NCBI GenBank assembly: GCA_049652385.1
Contig: JBASDX010000009.1
Span: 62,001-126,000, forward strand
Direction: 5' to 3'
DNA length: 64,000 nt
Source: DMER64 sp049652385
GTDB lineage: Bacteria; Bacteroidota; Bacteroidia; Bacteroidales; UBA932
The notes below the pieces were generated by a model. It ran no database searches. It was given only the letters and a program-made list of their open reading frames with translations, and was not told where the DNA came from. Below are positions 51,392 through 60,536 of this stretch, one piece after another. A program made the position numbers and the translations under genes. The first letter of the stretch is position 1. Each line of letters begins with the position of its first letter.

Positions 51392-51423
51392 CCATTTGGT
51401 TGCTTCTATAAGCAACCAAATGG
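51392..51423. terminator. Perfect 14-bp hairpin after mrp
   Basis: CCATTTGGTTGCTT (51392-51405) pairs fully with AAGCAACCAAATGG (51410-51423) around a 4-nt loop. The following CTTTATTT is a weak T-tract, so it is probably the terminator for the peptidase-mrp unit. It lies 22 nt upstream of the next start codon. Confidence 0.75.
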
Positions 51424-51445
51424 CTTTATTTGACGTCTTTGTGGT

Positions 51446-54400
51446 ATGAAAAAATTTGTTATCCCTTTTCTTGTTTTATTTGGGCTGGTATGTCTTGCTG
51501 GTTGTGAAGACGAGCCGTTCATCAAAGCCGATCCGACCTCAGTTTCTTTTTCACAAGAAGGCGGCACGCAAACCATCAACTTGTCCACCAACAGTATTTC
51601 GTGGCAGGCAACCGTTTCCGGAAAAGGTTTTTCCGTGAGTCCGTCTTCCGGATCGGGAAACGCCACGCTACAGTTGAAAGCGTCGCCCGCCACCTCTTCT
51701 TCTGATGTCACAGGCACACTCACCGTCAAGAGCGGTACCATGCAAACCTCTGTTTCCATTACACAAAGCGCTAAAAGCACGTTTGTTGTAAAAGGTACAA
51801 ATACCGTAGAACACGAAGGCGGATCATACACCTTAACTCTGGAGCACAATACATCCTATACGGTAGAAGTAGAAGCGCAAGCTAAATCCTGGATCCAGTA
51901 TACAGGCACAAGAGCTATGTCCACGGCCACCCTGGAATTTCTGATAGCTTCCAACCCTGGGGCTCCTCGTTCGGGTAAAGTGGAAATACGCGACCCGGAA
52001 GGCAAGGCCCAGACACAAGCTTTTGTTTTTGAACAAAAAGAAAGCCCGCTCCGTGCAGACCTTATGAAATTATATACCTCCCTGCAAGGAGAAAATTGGA
52101 ACTCCTCTAAAAAAACAAATTGGAATACAAACGAGCCGTTGGAAACATGGGGAGGCGTCACTATAGAAAAGGGTAGCATAACCGGACTGAACCTGAACGG
52201 GTTTGCATTGAAAGGAGTCCTGCCGTCTGCTTTGGGCAATTTAACAACGCTCAAAGAAATCGACCTGGGGCATAACCCCGAATTAACCGGACCGCTGCCC
52301 CGGGAAACAGGCAATCTGACATCTTTGGAAATCCTCCGGGCAAACCATACAAGCCTGGACGGCCCTCTTCCCGCCTCTATGGGAAATCTCAATAAGTTGA
52401 AAGAACTGTTGTTATACAACACCTATATAGAAGGTCCCATCCCGCAAGACTGGGCAGGCATGGTGTCATTGGAACAATTTGACGCATCCGGAGCGGCATT
52501 AAAAGGACCGCTGCCCAAAAACATCTTTACCGAATGGAAGCACCTGTCTGTCTTTAAACTGAACGATAACACCGCACTGGGAGGACCCCTGCCCGTAGAG
52601 CTGGGTCAGCTGAAAACAACTGCCGACAAGCTCCGGTTGTATTTATACAATTGCAGTTTTGAAGGAGGCATTCCCGAGGCATGGGAGCAACTGCCGGACG
52701 TATGCGATGTATTATTGCTGTACGGCAACAAACTTACGGAACCGGTTCCCTTACCCATACAAAACCACGCTTCCTGGACAGCAGATAAATGGGACAGCTG
52801 GGTGAATAAAGAAACACACGCCATACGCACACAACAAAACGATGTTTTTCTGGATTTGGAAAAAGTACCCGATGCCCAGCGGGAATGTCTGATGGCTTTG
52901 TACGATAATCTTGACGGTAAAAATTGGACAAAAGGGAAATACTGGGGAACCGATACGGATATCGACCAATGGGAAGGTGTCATCATTGCAGACAGCGCCA
53001 TTGTCGGATTGCATCTGAGCGGCTTTGGCCTGCGCGGCACTCTCCCTGCTTGTGTCGGCTATCTGACCTCCCTCAAAGTCATTGACCTGAGCAACAACCC
53101 CCAATTAACGGGTACGTTGCCAGCAGAACTGGAACAACTGTCCAACCTGACACTTCTGGAAGCTTCTGCCACCGGACTTACGGGTCCGCTGCCCAAAGGG
53201 CTCGGCAATTTGAAAAAACTGACCGAATTGCGTCTGGACCATACACAAATTAACGGAACCATTCCTAAAGAATGGGCCGGCATGACAGCCCTGAGCGTGC
53301 TGGGAATTTCGCACACCAATCTTTCCGGGCCTCTTCCGGATGCACTGTTTGAGGGCTGGAAAAACCTGCAGGTATTACTATTGAGCAACAATCCCAACCT
53401 GACAGGTTCTTTGCCGCAAGCCCTTGGAAACCTGACTACCTCTGCCCAAGAACTGGACATATATTTACACGAATGTAATTTCACAGGCTCTGTTCCTTCA
53501 GCCTGGGGGAACCTGCCCCGGGCAGTCCGCAGGTTGTCTGTATACGGAAACAAATTGACGGGAACCATCCCGGCGGCTCTTATTGAGCATCCCAACTGGG
53601 AAATATGGGATGCCCATGTGAACAACACACAGACACACTACCTCCGAACCCAGCAAAACGGTGTATATCTGGACCTGGAACACGTTCTGCCCACCGTTGG
53701 CGCAGTTTCCGTTACCGAATTGACGCATAATAAAATAAATGCTTCTGCCGCCATACAAAGGGAGGGAAGCCATAAGGTCACGGAACGCGGGTTCATGCTG
53801 AATGCCACAAAACGACGGGTGGGTAGCGGAATGGGCTCATTTTCAGCCACGTTTACTGATCTTTCTGAAAACACCACATATACCCTGAAGGCTTATGCCG
53901 TCAGTCAGGCAGGAACGGCTTACGGACCAGAAACGGTCGTAACCACACCCTTGTACAACCAATTGGTTTTAGCCCTGAAAGACGACAAAAACCAAGCCGT
54001 AACCTTTGCCAAGGTATATCTCAAACGTTTGCCGGACCAACCGGCCGCCACACAGATGGCAGCAACTGCCGCCCGCACTCCGTCAGCAGCGCGAACAACG
54101 ATTGCCCGGACATTCCGGCCCGGGAATCTGTATCAAAACCAGGAGGAACTCCTGCAAGATGTGGCCGTCCGGCTGGCACAACAATTAAAACCTTATAGGG
54201 CCGAGATACAGCGCAATCTTGAAAGATTAAAAACAAGCAGGTATGCCGTACAACCCTCCACCCGCGGAGCCGTTGCTTTCAACGCAGGAGCGGAAGAAAC
54301 GGAATACAGCCTGACCAGTTCCGTAGACGGACGCGTACAGGTAGAAAATATTGAACCCGGTTTGTACGGAGTGCGCGTGGCAGAAGCGTATGGCCTGATA

Positions 54401-55147
54401 GACAATTTTTACAGTCTTATTACCGTAGAAGCCGGTAGAAACAACCTGAGCCTGGACGGAATTCCCTCCTTGTCCCCCTTGTCTTCTACCCTGTCTCTGT
54501 TCAGACAGCAAGCCGGAATAAGACCTTTTGCCTCTCCCGTGGCCAACGATAACATTGTTGCCCTGGTTTCCATGGACAAATCTTATGTGAGTCAATACAA
54601 AGGAAAGGTTTTGGAAAACGTTTTATTGTGTCCTGCAGACACTACTTCTTCTATGGTTATCATAGCGGATAGCAGAGAACATCTGGAAGAAATTTATGAA
54701 GCCTTTTTAGACCTTCCCGACGTACAGGACAGCACATCCATAAAGATGGACCTGGATGGAATAATGAAATTTCTTGCTTTCATCAGAGATCTGGCTCAAC
54801 GTATTGTATTTACCGGTCCCATGCAGGCAAACAAAACAAACCTGGTTTTGCAGCAAGAAAACAGCTTAAAATACATGATGCTTGAAGGGTTTAAAAATTC
54901 CGAACACTGGGAGACCATTAAGAATGCCATTAAAGACTTGTCTTATGTCATCAAGTTAACCGACAAGCAAGACCTGGTTCTGAATATGATCATGGTGCAA
55001 CAAGGAAATCATCCCGTATTGATGACAGATGGCGACGGACCTCCTGTTGCGGGAGGGAATATGATTGTGCTTGGTTCAGACTACAACCTGACATTACAGG
55101 ATTTGGGATACCACGGGAACTGGCATTTGGGCGTTACCGTAAAATAA
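51446..55147 (+). CDS. BACON and leucine-rich-repeat surface lipoprotein, 1233 aa
   Basis: Signal peptide MKKFVIPFLVLFGLVCLAGC (Cys 20). Two BACON-like domains (about 25-110 and 111-198) lead to two homologous leucine-rich-repeat blocks (about 203-480 and 481-748). Each opens with LYxxLxGxNW and W-(E/G)-GV and has repeats of the plant-like type LTGPLPxxLGNLxxLxxL. A fibronectin III-like domain follows (about 750-835: VTELTHNKINASAAI, SENTTYTLKAYAVSQAGTAYGP), then a carboxypeptidase-regulatory-like part and a C-terminal region of unknown type. It is probably an exposed adhesin or glycan binder. The 3' end overlaps the convergent transporter by 14 bp. Confidence 0.9.
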   Translation: MKKFVIPFLVLFGLVCLAGCEDEPFIKADPTSVSFSQEGGTQTINLSTNSISWQATVSGKGFSVSPSSGSGNATLQLKASPATSSSDVTGTLTVKSGTMQTSVSITQSAKSTFVVKGTNTVEHEGGSYTLTLEHNTSYTVEVEAQAKSWIQYTGTRAMSTATLEFLIASNPGAPRSGKVEIRDPEGKAQTQAFVFEQKESPLRADLMKLYTSLQGENWNSSKKTNWNTNEPLETWGGVTIEKGSITGLNLNGFALKGVLPSALGNLTTLKEIDLGHNPELTGPLPRETGNLTSLEILRANHTSLDGPLPASMGNLNKLKELLLYNTYIEGPIPQDWAGMVSLEQFDASGAALKGPLPKNIFTEWKHLSVFKLNDNTALGGPLPVELGQLKTTADKLRLYLYNCSFEGGIPEAWEQLPDVCDVLLLYGNKLTEPVPLPIQNHASWTADKWDSWVNKETHAIRTQQNDVFLDLEKVPDAQRECLMALYDNLDGKNWTKGKYWGTDTDIDQWEGVIIADSAIVGLHLSGFGLRGTLPACVGYLTSLKVIDLSNNPQLTGTLPAELEQLSNLTLLEASATGLTGPLPKGLGNLKKLTELRLDHTQINGTIPKEWAGMTALSVLGISHTNLSGPLPDALFEGWKNLQVLLLSNNPNLTGSLPQALGNLTTSAQELDIYLHECNFTGSVPSAWGNLPRAVRRLSVYGNKLTGTIPAALIEHPNWEIWDAHVNNTQTHYLRTQQNGVYLDLEHVLPTVGAVSVTELTHNKINASAAIQREGSHKVTERGFMLNATKRRVGSGMGSFSATFTDLSENTTYTLKAYAVSQAGTAYGPETVVTTPLYNQLVLALKDDKNQAVTFAKVYLKRLPDQPAATQMAATAARTPSAARTTIARTFRPGNLYQNQEELLQDVAVRLAQQLKPYRAEIQRNLERLKTSRYAVQPSTRGAVAFNAGAEETEYSLTSSVDGRVQVENIEPGLYGVRVAEAYGLIDNFYSLITVEAGRNNLSLDGIPSLSPLSSTLSLFRQQAGIRPFASPVANDNIVALVSMDKSYVSQYKGKVLENVLLCPADTTSSMVIIADSREHLEEIYEAFLDLPDVQDSTSIKMDLDGIMKFLAFIRDLAQRIVFTGPMQANKTNLVLQQENSLKYMMLEGFKNSEHWETIKNAIKDLSYVIKLTDKQDLVLNMIMVQQGNHPVLMTDGDGPPVAGGNMIVLGSDYNLTLQDLGYHGNWHLGVTVK

Positions 55148-56471
55148 GATCCAGGAACACTGCCGCTATGGCTACCGGCGCTACGTAGCGCAAAATAAAA
55201 TAACTCATAGAAAACAGGGTGCCTTTTAAGGTGCCCTGATTTGTATATTCGTCGTACACCACTTCTTTTTTCAGGTACCACCCCATAAAGATAACAATAA
55301 AGAAGCCACCCAGAGGCAGCAAAATGTTGGCCGACAGGTGGTCGAAGAAGTCAAAAATGGATTTCCCAAAGATTTTTACGTGTTCCAGGACGCCTTGCGA
55401 CAAAGAACTGAAAGAGGCACATACCGTAACAAAAACAGAAATGAGGGCCACGGCCGTTCTTCGTTTCATATTAAAACGCTCCGTAATGTACGCCGTTACC
55501 ACCTCCATCAACGATATGACAGATGTAATGGCCGCAATAAGCAAAATGACAAAGAACAACACGGCAAACACATTACCCAGCGGAATCTGTGCAAAAATCC
55601 TGGGCAGCACAATAAATACCAGCCCGGGTCCTTCCTGCGGCGATATACCAAATGCAAACACGGCCGGCATGATGGCCAATCCGGCCAATACGGCAAATAA
55701 CGTATCGGAAATGCCCGTTAAAAAAGCCAATTTATTTAAATTCTCGTCTTTTGGAATGTACGATCCGTACGTAATCAGACAACCCATGCCCAGGCTCAAG
55801 GAAAAAAACGCTTGTCCCAACGCCGCCAACACCGCTTTTGTGGTGATTTTGGAAAAATCCGGCTTGAACAAAAACTGCAGCCCGGCCGCAGAGCCTTCCA
55901 AGGTAAGCGAACGGACGACCAACACCAGCACCATCAAAAAAAGCACGGGCATCATGATACGGGAATATTTTTCTATGCCTTTCTTTATTCCGCACATGAC
56001 TATAAAGGCATTCAGCCCTATAAAAAGCACGGTCCACAGAATGGGCCTGACCGGCGAAGTAACCATTTGTGTAAATTGCTGCTCCAGCGACGTCACATCC
56101 GGCTTGGAAAACACGTACATTACCGAGCGCACCAGGTAATCGAACGTCCAGCCGCCTACTACCGTATAAAACGCCAGGATGGCCAAAGCCGCTACCACAC
56201 CCATCACCCCCACCAGGCTCCATGGAGTGCCGGGCGCCAGAATCTGAAAGGCTTTCACCGTATTGGCCTGCGTCCGGCGTCCTATGATGAATTCGGATAC
56301 AATAATGGGCATGCAGATGATTAATACAAAAGCCAGATAAATGAGGATAAAGGCCGCACCTCCGTTCTGACCCACCAAATAAGGGAAGCGCCATAAGTTA
56401 CCTAAACCTACGGCAGACCCTACCGTAGCTACCAAAACTCCAAAAAAGCCGGAAAATTCGTCGCGTTTCAT
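55134..56471 (-). CDS. Sodium-dependent transporter, SNF/NSS family
   Basis: 445 residues from the ATG at 56471 (MKRDEFSGFFGVLVATVGSAVGLGNLWRFPYLVGQNGGAAFILIYLAFVL). This opening is the diagnostic first helix with the sodium- and substrate-binding NLWRFPY segment. About 11-12 hydrophobic helices follow. Bacterial members such as MhsT and LeuT import amino acids with sodium; the substrate here is not determinable. A longer in-frame start is rejected because a minus-strand TATATTTG (56477-56484) ends 5 nt before this ATG. Confidence 0.94.
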   Translation of the reverse strand: MKRDEFSGFFGVLVATVGSAVGLGNLWRFPYLVGQNGGAAFILIYLAFVLIICMPIIVSEFIIGRRTQANTVKAFQILAPGTPWSLVGVMGVVAALAILAFYTVVGGWTFDYLVRSVMYVFSKPDVTSLEQQFTQMVTSPVRPILWTVLFIGLNAFIVMCGIKKGIEKYSRIMMPVLFLMVLVLVVRSLTLEGSAAGLQFLFKPDFSKITTKAVLAALGQAFFSLSLGMGCLITYGSYIPKDENLNKLAFLTGISDTLFAVLAGLAIMPAVFAFGISPQEGPGLVFIVLPRIFAQIPLGNVFAVLFFVILLIAAITSVISLMEVVTAYITERFNMKRRTAVALISVFVTVCASFSSLSQGVLEHVKIFGKSIFDFFDHLSANILLPLGGFFIVIFMGWYLKKEVVYDEYTNQGTLKGTLFSMSYFILRYVAPVAIAAVFLDLILR

Positions 56472-56476
56472 ATAGA

Positions 56477-56505
56477 CAAATATACGCCGTTTCTTTTTAC
56501 CTTTG
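56477..56505. promoter_or_regulatory. Divergent -7 promoter pair SNF transporter / YfhO-like
   Basis: Minus-strand TATATTTG (56477-56484) lies 5 nt before the transporter ATG. Plus-strand TACCTTTG (56498-56505) lies 18 nt before the ATG at 56524. Confidence 0.6.
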
Positions 56506-56523
56506 TTAGAAATCACGCGTACT

Positions 56524-59106
56524 ATGCAGAAAGAGTTTATCAAAAAAGGGCTTGCCGCAGGGGCTGCCGTGTTATTTTTTCTCATCCTCTCTTACGGGTT
56601 CCTGCCTCAACTGTTTCAGGGAAAAGTCCTGAACCAGGGCGACACGACCGCCTGGCGGGCCATGTCCAAAGAGGCGTCCGATTACAACAAGACGCACAAA
56701 GACGAAGCCCTCTGGACCAATTCCATGTTCGGAGGCATGCCTACGGTAACCATCAATAAAATCACCACGGGCAATCACATTCTCCTGTTTGACACCGTCT
56801 TAAACATTGGGAAAGCCCCGGCCTCGCACCTGTTTATTTCCCTGCTGGGAGGTTTTTTACTCTTTCTGGCACTTGGTATCAGCATACCCCTGGCTGCCGC
56901 AGGGGCCGTGGCCATCACATTCTGCTCCTACAACCTGCAAATCATCCAGGCCGGTCATGTCACCAAAATGGTAGCCCTGGCTTATACGCCGTGGGTACTG
57001 GCCTCTCTGGCATACATGTACCGAAAAAACGCCTTGTTGGGGGCACTCTTTCTGGCCATAACCGTTAGCCTGCAGGTGGCGGCCAACCATCCGCAAATTA
57101 CGTACTACCTGGGATATCTCATTTTGGCCATTTTAATAGGGCTGCTGATTCAATCCATAAAAGAGCGTACCGTACCAAAATTTGCAAAAACCACGCTGCT
57201 GGTCGTAGTGGCCGGCTTGTTGGGGATGGCCACCAGCGCCGGTCATCTGTTACCCACGTACGAATACACCAAAGAGTCCATGCGCGGCGGAACGGAGCTG
57301 GCCGTTGAAGACAGCCCGCGCAAAGGTCTGGACATAGATTACGCCACCCAATGGAGCTATTCGCGCAAAGAGTCATTCAACATGCTCATTCCCAATTTTA
57401 TGGGCGGCTCCTCCTCAGGTCCCTTAAGTAAAGATTCCAAAACGTACGACAAATTGAAACAAATGGGCTACAACGCCGATGCCCTTATTTCCCATATGCC
57501 CCTCTATTGGGGAGAGCAGCCTTTTACAGCCGGCCCCATGTATATGGGAGCCATCTTGTTGTTCCTTTTCCTGCTGGGACTGCTGTTGATTAAAGGACCC
57601 CTCAAATGGGCCCTGGCCGGTGTGTCGGTACTGGCCTTGCTCCTGTCCTGGGGGTACCATCTGGAATGGTTTTCCCTGTTCTTTTTCAAATACGTACCGC
57701 TGTACGACAAATTCCGGACGGTAAGCATGTTCTTGGTTGTCTGGCAGTTTACCCTGCCTCTGCTAGGCGTATATACTGTATGGAAAATATTGGAAGGGAA
57801 TTTTGCCGAGGCCGCTCTCCGCAAAAAATTATACATAGCAGGCGGCATCACCGCCGGCCTCTGCCTGCTGCTGGCCTTGGTGCCTTCTCTGGCCGGCCCC
57901 TTCTCCGGACCTGCCGATGCGCAATTCCCGCAAGGATTGATTCCTGCGCTGATTGCAGACCGTAAAAACCTGCTGCGTGCAGACGCCCTGCGCTCCGCCG
58001 CACTCATCCTGGCAGCCGGACTGGTATTGCATCCCGTCTTGCGCAAACGGCTTAAACCTGCAATTACCATTGCTGCCCTGGGCTTGCTGCTGTTGATAGA
58101 CTACCTGCCTGTAGGCAAGCGTTACCTGAACGATTCCCATTTTGTCAGCAGCAACCAGTACAAAAGTTTCTTTGCCGAACGTCCCGTAGACAACTACATC
58201 CTGCAAGATACCGATTTGTATTACCGCACCTTAGACCTGACCGGCAATACGTTCAGCGATGCCACTGCCGCCTATTTCCACAAATCCGTGGGAGGCTACA
58301 ACGCCGCCAAACTGCAACGCTACCAGGAAATCATTGACCACCACCTGCTCCCGGAAATCCAATCCTTTGCCACACAACTCAACCAATGCCGGACCCTGGA
58401 AGAAGCCGCGGAGATTTTTGCCTGCCACGATGACCACTGCTACACTCCCGTACTCAATTTGCTGAATACCAAATACACCATTCTGGCGGCCGAGGCCCTG
58501 CCTGTTACCAACCCCTATGCCTTGGGCAACGCCTGGGTGGTGGAGCGCATCCTGCCGGTAGACAGCCCGCTGGAAGAGCTGGAAGCGCTTGCTCACACAG
58601 ACCTGCGCACCACCGCCGTGATGCAACGGCCCCCCGCAGCATGGCTTGACGCCGCACCGGCAGCTGCCGCCTCGGCCATACCGGCTGACACTCCCGCCGC
58701 TGCCCCCGACAACGCACCCCCTGCCGGGCAACTTCACAACACGGCCTCGGCCATACAACTGACAGCCTACAGTCCCAATGCGCTGGAGTACCACGCCGTG
58801 ATGGAAACCGACGGCGTTGTCGTCTTCTCGGAAATTTTCTATCCCAAAGGTTGGAAAGCGTACATAGACGAAGAAGAAGTGCCTATCCTGCGCTCCAATT
58901 ACATCACCCGCACGTTGCTGGTGCCGGCCGGGCAGCACCACATCCGCTTTACGTATAAACCGGCTTGCTATACTACGGGCGTACTCGTTTCGCGCATCAG
59001 CTCGCTGGGCTTGCTGGCAGCGTTGTTGGCAGCTATAGTGTTGGGTGTTATTCGCCTGCGACTCTCCTCCGGTACGTTACAAAAGAAAAAGGATACGGAA
59101 AAGTAG
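56524..59106 (+). CDS. YfhO-family polytopic membrane protein
   Basis: 860 residues from the ATG at 56524. About 12 transmembrane helices occupy the first 560 residues in a GT-C-like glycosyltransferase layout (FLPQLFQGKVLNQGDTTAWRAMSKEASDY, SMFGGMPT, ANHPQITYYLGYLIL). A C-terminal periplasmic domain includes VVFSEIFYPKGWKAYIDEEEVPILRSNYITRTLLVPAGQHHIRFTYKP, then a last helix. Family members are implicated in glycosylation of lipid-linked polymers. An Ala/Pro-rich insertion of about 25 residues lies before SAIQLTAYSPNALEYHA. The 3' end overlaps convergent folA by 59 bp. Confidence 0.9.
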   Translation: MQKEFIKKGLAAGAAVLFFLILSYGFLPQLFQGKVLNQGDTTAWRAMSKEASDYNKTHKDEALWTNSMFGGMPTVTINKITTGNHILLFDTVLNIGKAPASHLFISLLGGFLLFLALGISIPLAAAGAVAITFCSYNLQIIQAGHVTKMVALAYTPWVLASLAYMYRKNALLGALFLAITVSLQVAANHPQITYYLGYLILAILIGLLIQSIKERTVPKFAKTTLLVVVAGLLGMATSAGHLLPTYEYTKESMRGGTELAVEDSPRKGLDIDYATQWSYSRKESFNMLIPNFMGGSSSGPLSKDSKTYDKLKQMGYNADALISHMPLYWGEQPFTAGPMYMGAILLFLFLLGLLLIKGPLKWALAGVSVLALLLSWGYHLEWFSLFFFKYVPLYDKFRTVSMFLVVWQFTLPLLGVYTVWKILEGNFAEAALRKKLYIAGGITAGLCLLLALVPSLAGPFSGPADAQFPQGLIPALIADRKNLLRADALRSAALILAAGLVLHPVLRKRLKPAITIAALGLLLLIDYLPVGKRYLNDSHFVSSNQYKSFFAERPVDNYILQDTDLYYRTLDLTGNTFSDATAAYFHKSVGGYNAAKLQRYQEIIDHHLLPEIQSFATQLNQCRTLEEAAEIFACHDDHCYTPVLNLLNTKYTILAAEALPVTNPYALGNAWVVERILPVDSPLEELEALAHTDLRTTAVMQRPPAAWLDAAPAAAASAIPADTPAAAPDNAPPAGQLHNTASAIQLTAYSPNALEYHAVMETDGVVVFSEIFYPKGWKAYIDEEEVPILRSNYITRTLLVPAGQHHIRFTYKPACYTTGVLVSRISSLGLLAALLAAIVLGVIRLRLSSGTLQKKKDTEK
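58669..58756. repeat. 13-bp direct repeats bracketing an in-frame insertion in the yfhO-like gene
   Basis: GCCTCGGCCATAC at 58669-58681 recurs exactly at 58744-58756, a spacing of 75 bp (25 codons). The intervening codons give an Ala/Pro/Asp-rich segment between two ASAI tetrapeptides. Confidence 0.85.
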
Positions 59107-59605
59107 CCCCGTGCTTGTGGTCCGTACGGGCTGTTTCCTGCCAGATGTCCGGATGAATAGCCGGGAAAAAGACATCGGCTCCGCCTTCCGGCAACGGCGC
59201 CTGCACATGAGTGATGTGCAACTGGTCGGCTAAATCTATCGTTTGCCTGTAAATCTGCTCGCCGCCTATGACATAAACGGTCGGTAAGGCCCCTGTGGGC
59301 AATTGCTCCAGCATAGGTTGCAATATGGGATCTTTATCACGAATGTATTGCGCCGCCCGCTCCAGTCCTTGTTCCAACGTCATACCGCTGCGCGAGAGCA
59401 TGATATTGATACGTCCGGGGAGCGGCTTTTTCAACGACTCATACGTATTGCGTCCCATCAACAGCACGCTGCCCATAGTCATGGCTTTGAAATGGCGGAG
59501 GTCTTCCGATATGTGCCACAGCAATTGGTTATCCCGGCCCAATTCGTTGTTGGGACCCAAAGCGGCTATAAGCGCTAATGTGTATGGTTTTTCTGAGTGC
59601 ATCAT
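59048..59605 (-). CDS. folA: Dihydrofolate reductase
   Basis: Reduces dihydrofolate to tetrahydrofolate. From the ATG at 59605 it has 185 residues (MMHSEKPYTLALIAALGPNNELGRDNQLLWHISEDLRHFKAMTMG). Motifs are LLWHISEDLRHFK with the substrate-binding acidic residue, LMGRNTYESLKKPLPGR and VYVIGGEQIYRQ. In-frame starts at 59632 (ATG) and 59680 (TTG) would add an unrelated polar lead and are less likely. It lies downstream of thyA in the classical thyA-folA order. Confidence 0.95.
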   Translation of the reverse strand: MMHSEKPYTLALIAALGPNNELGRDNQLLWHISEDLRHFKAMTMGSVLLMGRNTYESLKKPLPGRINIMLSRSGMTLEQGLERAAQYIRDKDPILQPMLEQLPTGALPTVYVIGGEQIYRQTIDLADQLHITHVQAPLPEGGADVFFPAIHPDIWQETARTDHKHGATFPYPFSFVTYRRRVAGE

Positions 59606-59688
59606 GTCTTTTTCCTCACTTGCTTCCGGCATTTTTCTTTGGGGTCTGTACCTGTTGTGTGCCGGGTTTTTCTTGCGCAAACCACCGA

Positions 59689-60483
59689 TTACACCGCCAC
59701 CGGTGCCTTAATGGCCGGGTGCGGATCGTATCCGGTCAATTCAAAATCTTCGTATTCAAACGCAAACAAATCCTTGCGCCCGGGGTTCAGCCGCATCACC
59801 GGCAAAGCCCGCGGTGTACGCGAGAGCTGCAACAGGACTTGCTCCCTGTGGTTGTTGTATATATGCACGTCACCGAACGTATGCACGTACGTACCCGGGG
59901 TGTAGCCGCACACTTGCGCCACCATAAGCGTCAGCAGCGCGTACGAGGCAATATTGAACGGAACGCCCAGGAATAAATCGGCACTGCGTTGGTACAATTG
60001 GCACGAGAGTGCCCCGTCCGCCACGTAAAACTGGAACAGCGTATGGCACGGAGGCAAAGCCATCTGCTCAATATCTCCCACATTCCACGCACTCACTATA
60101 TGACGCCGCCCGTCGGGATTCGTTTTCAACCCTTCCACCAACCGGGTCATCTGATCGATGGCCTGCCCATCGGCCGTTTGCCAGGAGCGCCATTGTTTGC
60201 CGTATACAGGCCCCAGGTCTCCGTGCGCATCGGCCCACTCGTCCCAGATGGTCACACCGTGGTCGTTCAAATACCCAATGTTGGTGTTGCCTTGCAAAAA
60301 CCACAACAGTTCGTAAATGATGGACTTCAGGTGTACCTTCTTGGTAGTCAGCAAGGGAAAGCCTTCCTGCAACGGAAAATGCAGCTGCCGTCCAAACACC
60401 GAACGCGTACCCACGCCCGTTCTGTCGGTTTTGTCCGTACCGTTTTCCAGGATATCCTGCAGCAAGTTCAAATAGTTTTTCAT
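59689..60483 (-). CDS. thyA: Thymidylate synthase
   Basis: Makes dTMP from dUMP using methylene-tetrahydrofolate; FolA regenerates the folate product. From the ATG at 60483 it has 264 residues, the same length as the E. coli enzyme. The catalytic cysteine is Cys146 in ALPPCHTLFQFYV. DRTGVGTRSVFG, WRSW and QRSADLFLGVPFNIASYALL are conserved. Its -7 box ends 6 nt before the ATG. Confidence 0.98.
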   Translation of the reverse strand: MKNYLNLLQDILENGTDKTDRTGVGTRSVFGRQLHFPLQEGFPLLTTKKVHLKSIIYELLWFLQGNTNIGYLNDHGVTIWDEWADAHGDLGPVYGKQWRSWQTADGQAIDQMTRLVEGLKTNPDGRRHIVSAWNVGDIEQMALPPCHTLFQFYVADGALSCQLYQRSADLFLGVPFNIASYALLTLMVAQVCGYTPGTYVHTFGDVHIYNNHREQVLLQLSRTPRALPVMRLNPGRKDLFAFEYEDFELTGYDPHPAIKAPVAV

Positions 60484-60489
60484 GGCACA

Positions 60490-60518
60490 CAAAGGTAGCT
60501 TTTTTCTCCTTACCTTTG
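60490..60518. promoter_or_regulatory. Divergent -7 promoter pair thyA / aspS
   Basis: Minus-strand TACCTTTG (60490-60497) ends 6 nt before the thyA ATG. Plus-strand TACCTTTG (60511-60518) lies 18 nt before the aspS ATG. Confidence 0.62.
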
Positions 60519-60536
60519 TAGTATAAACTTTCAGCC

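Noticed and set aside
51392..51423. Riboswitch or attenuator upstream of the BACON/LRR lipoprotein gene
   Set aside because: A single perfect hairpin directly after mrp with no alternative pairing seen; a terminator for the upstream unit is simpler.
58231..58941. 236-codon minus-strand frame opposite the yfhO-like gene
   Set aside because: Gly/Arg/Val-rich antisense translation with no recognisable domain; yfhO coding is clear on the plus strand.
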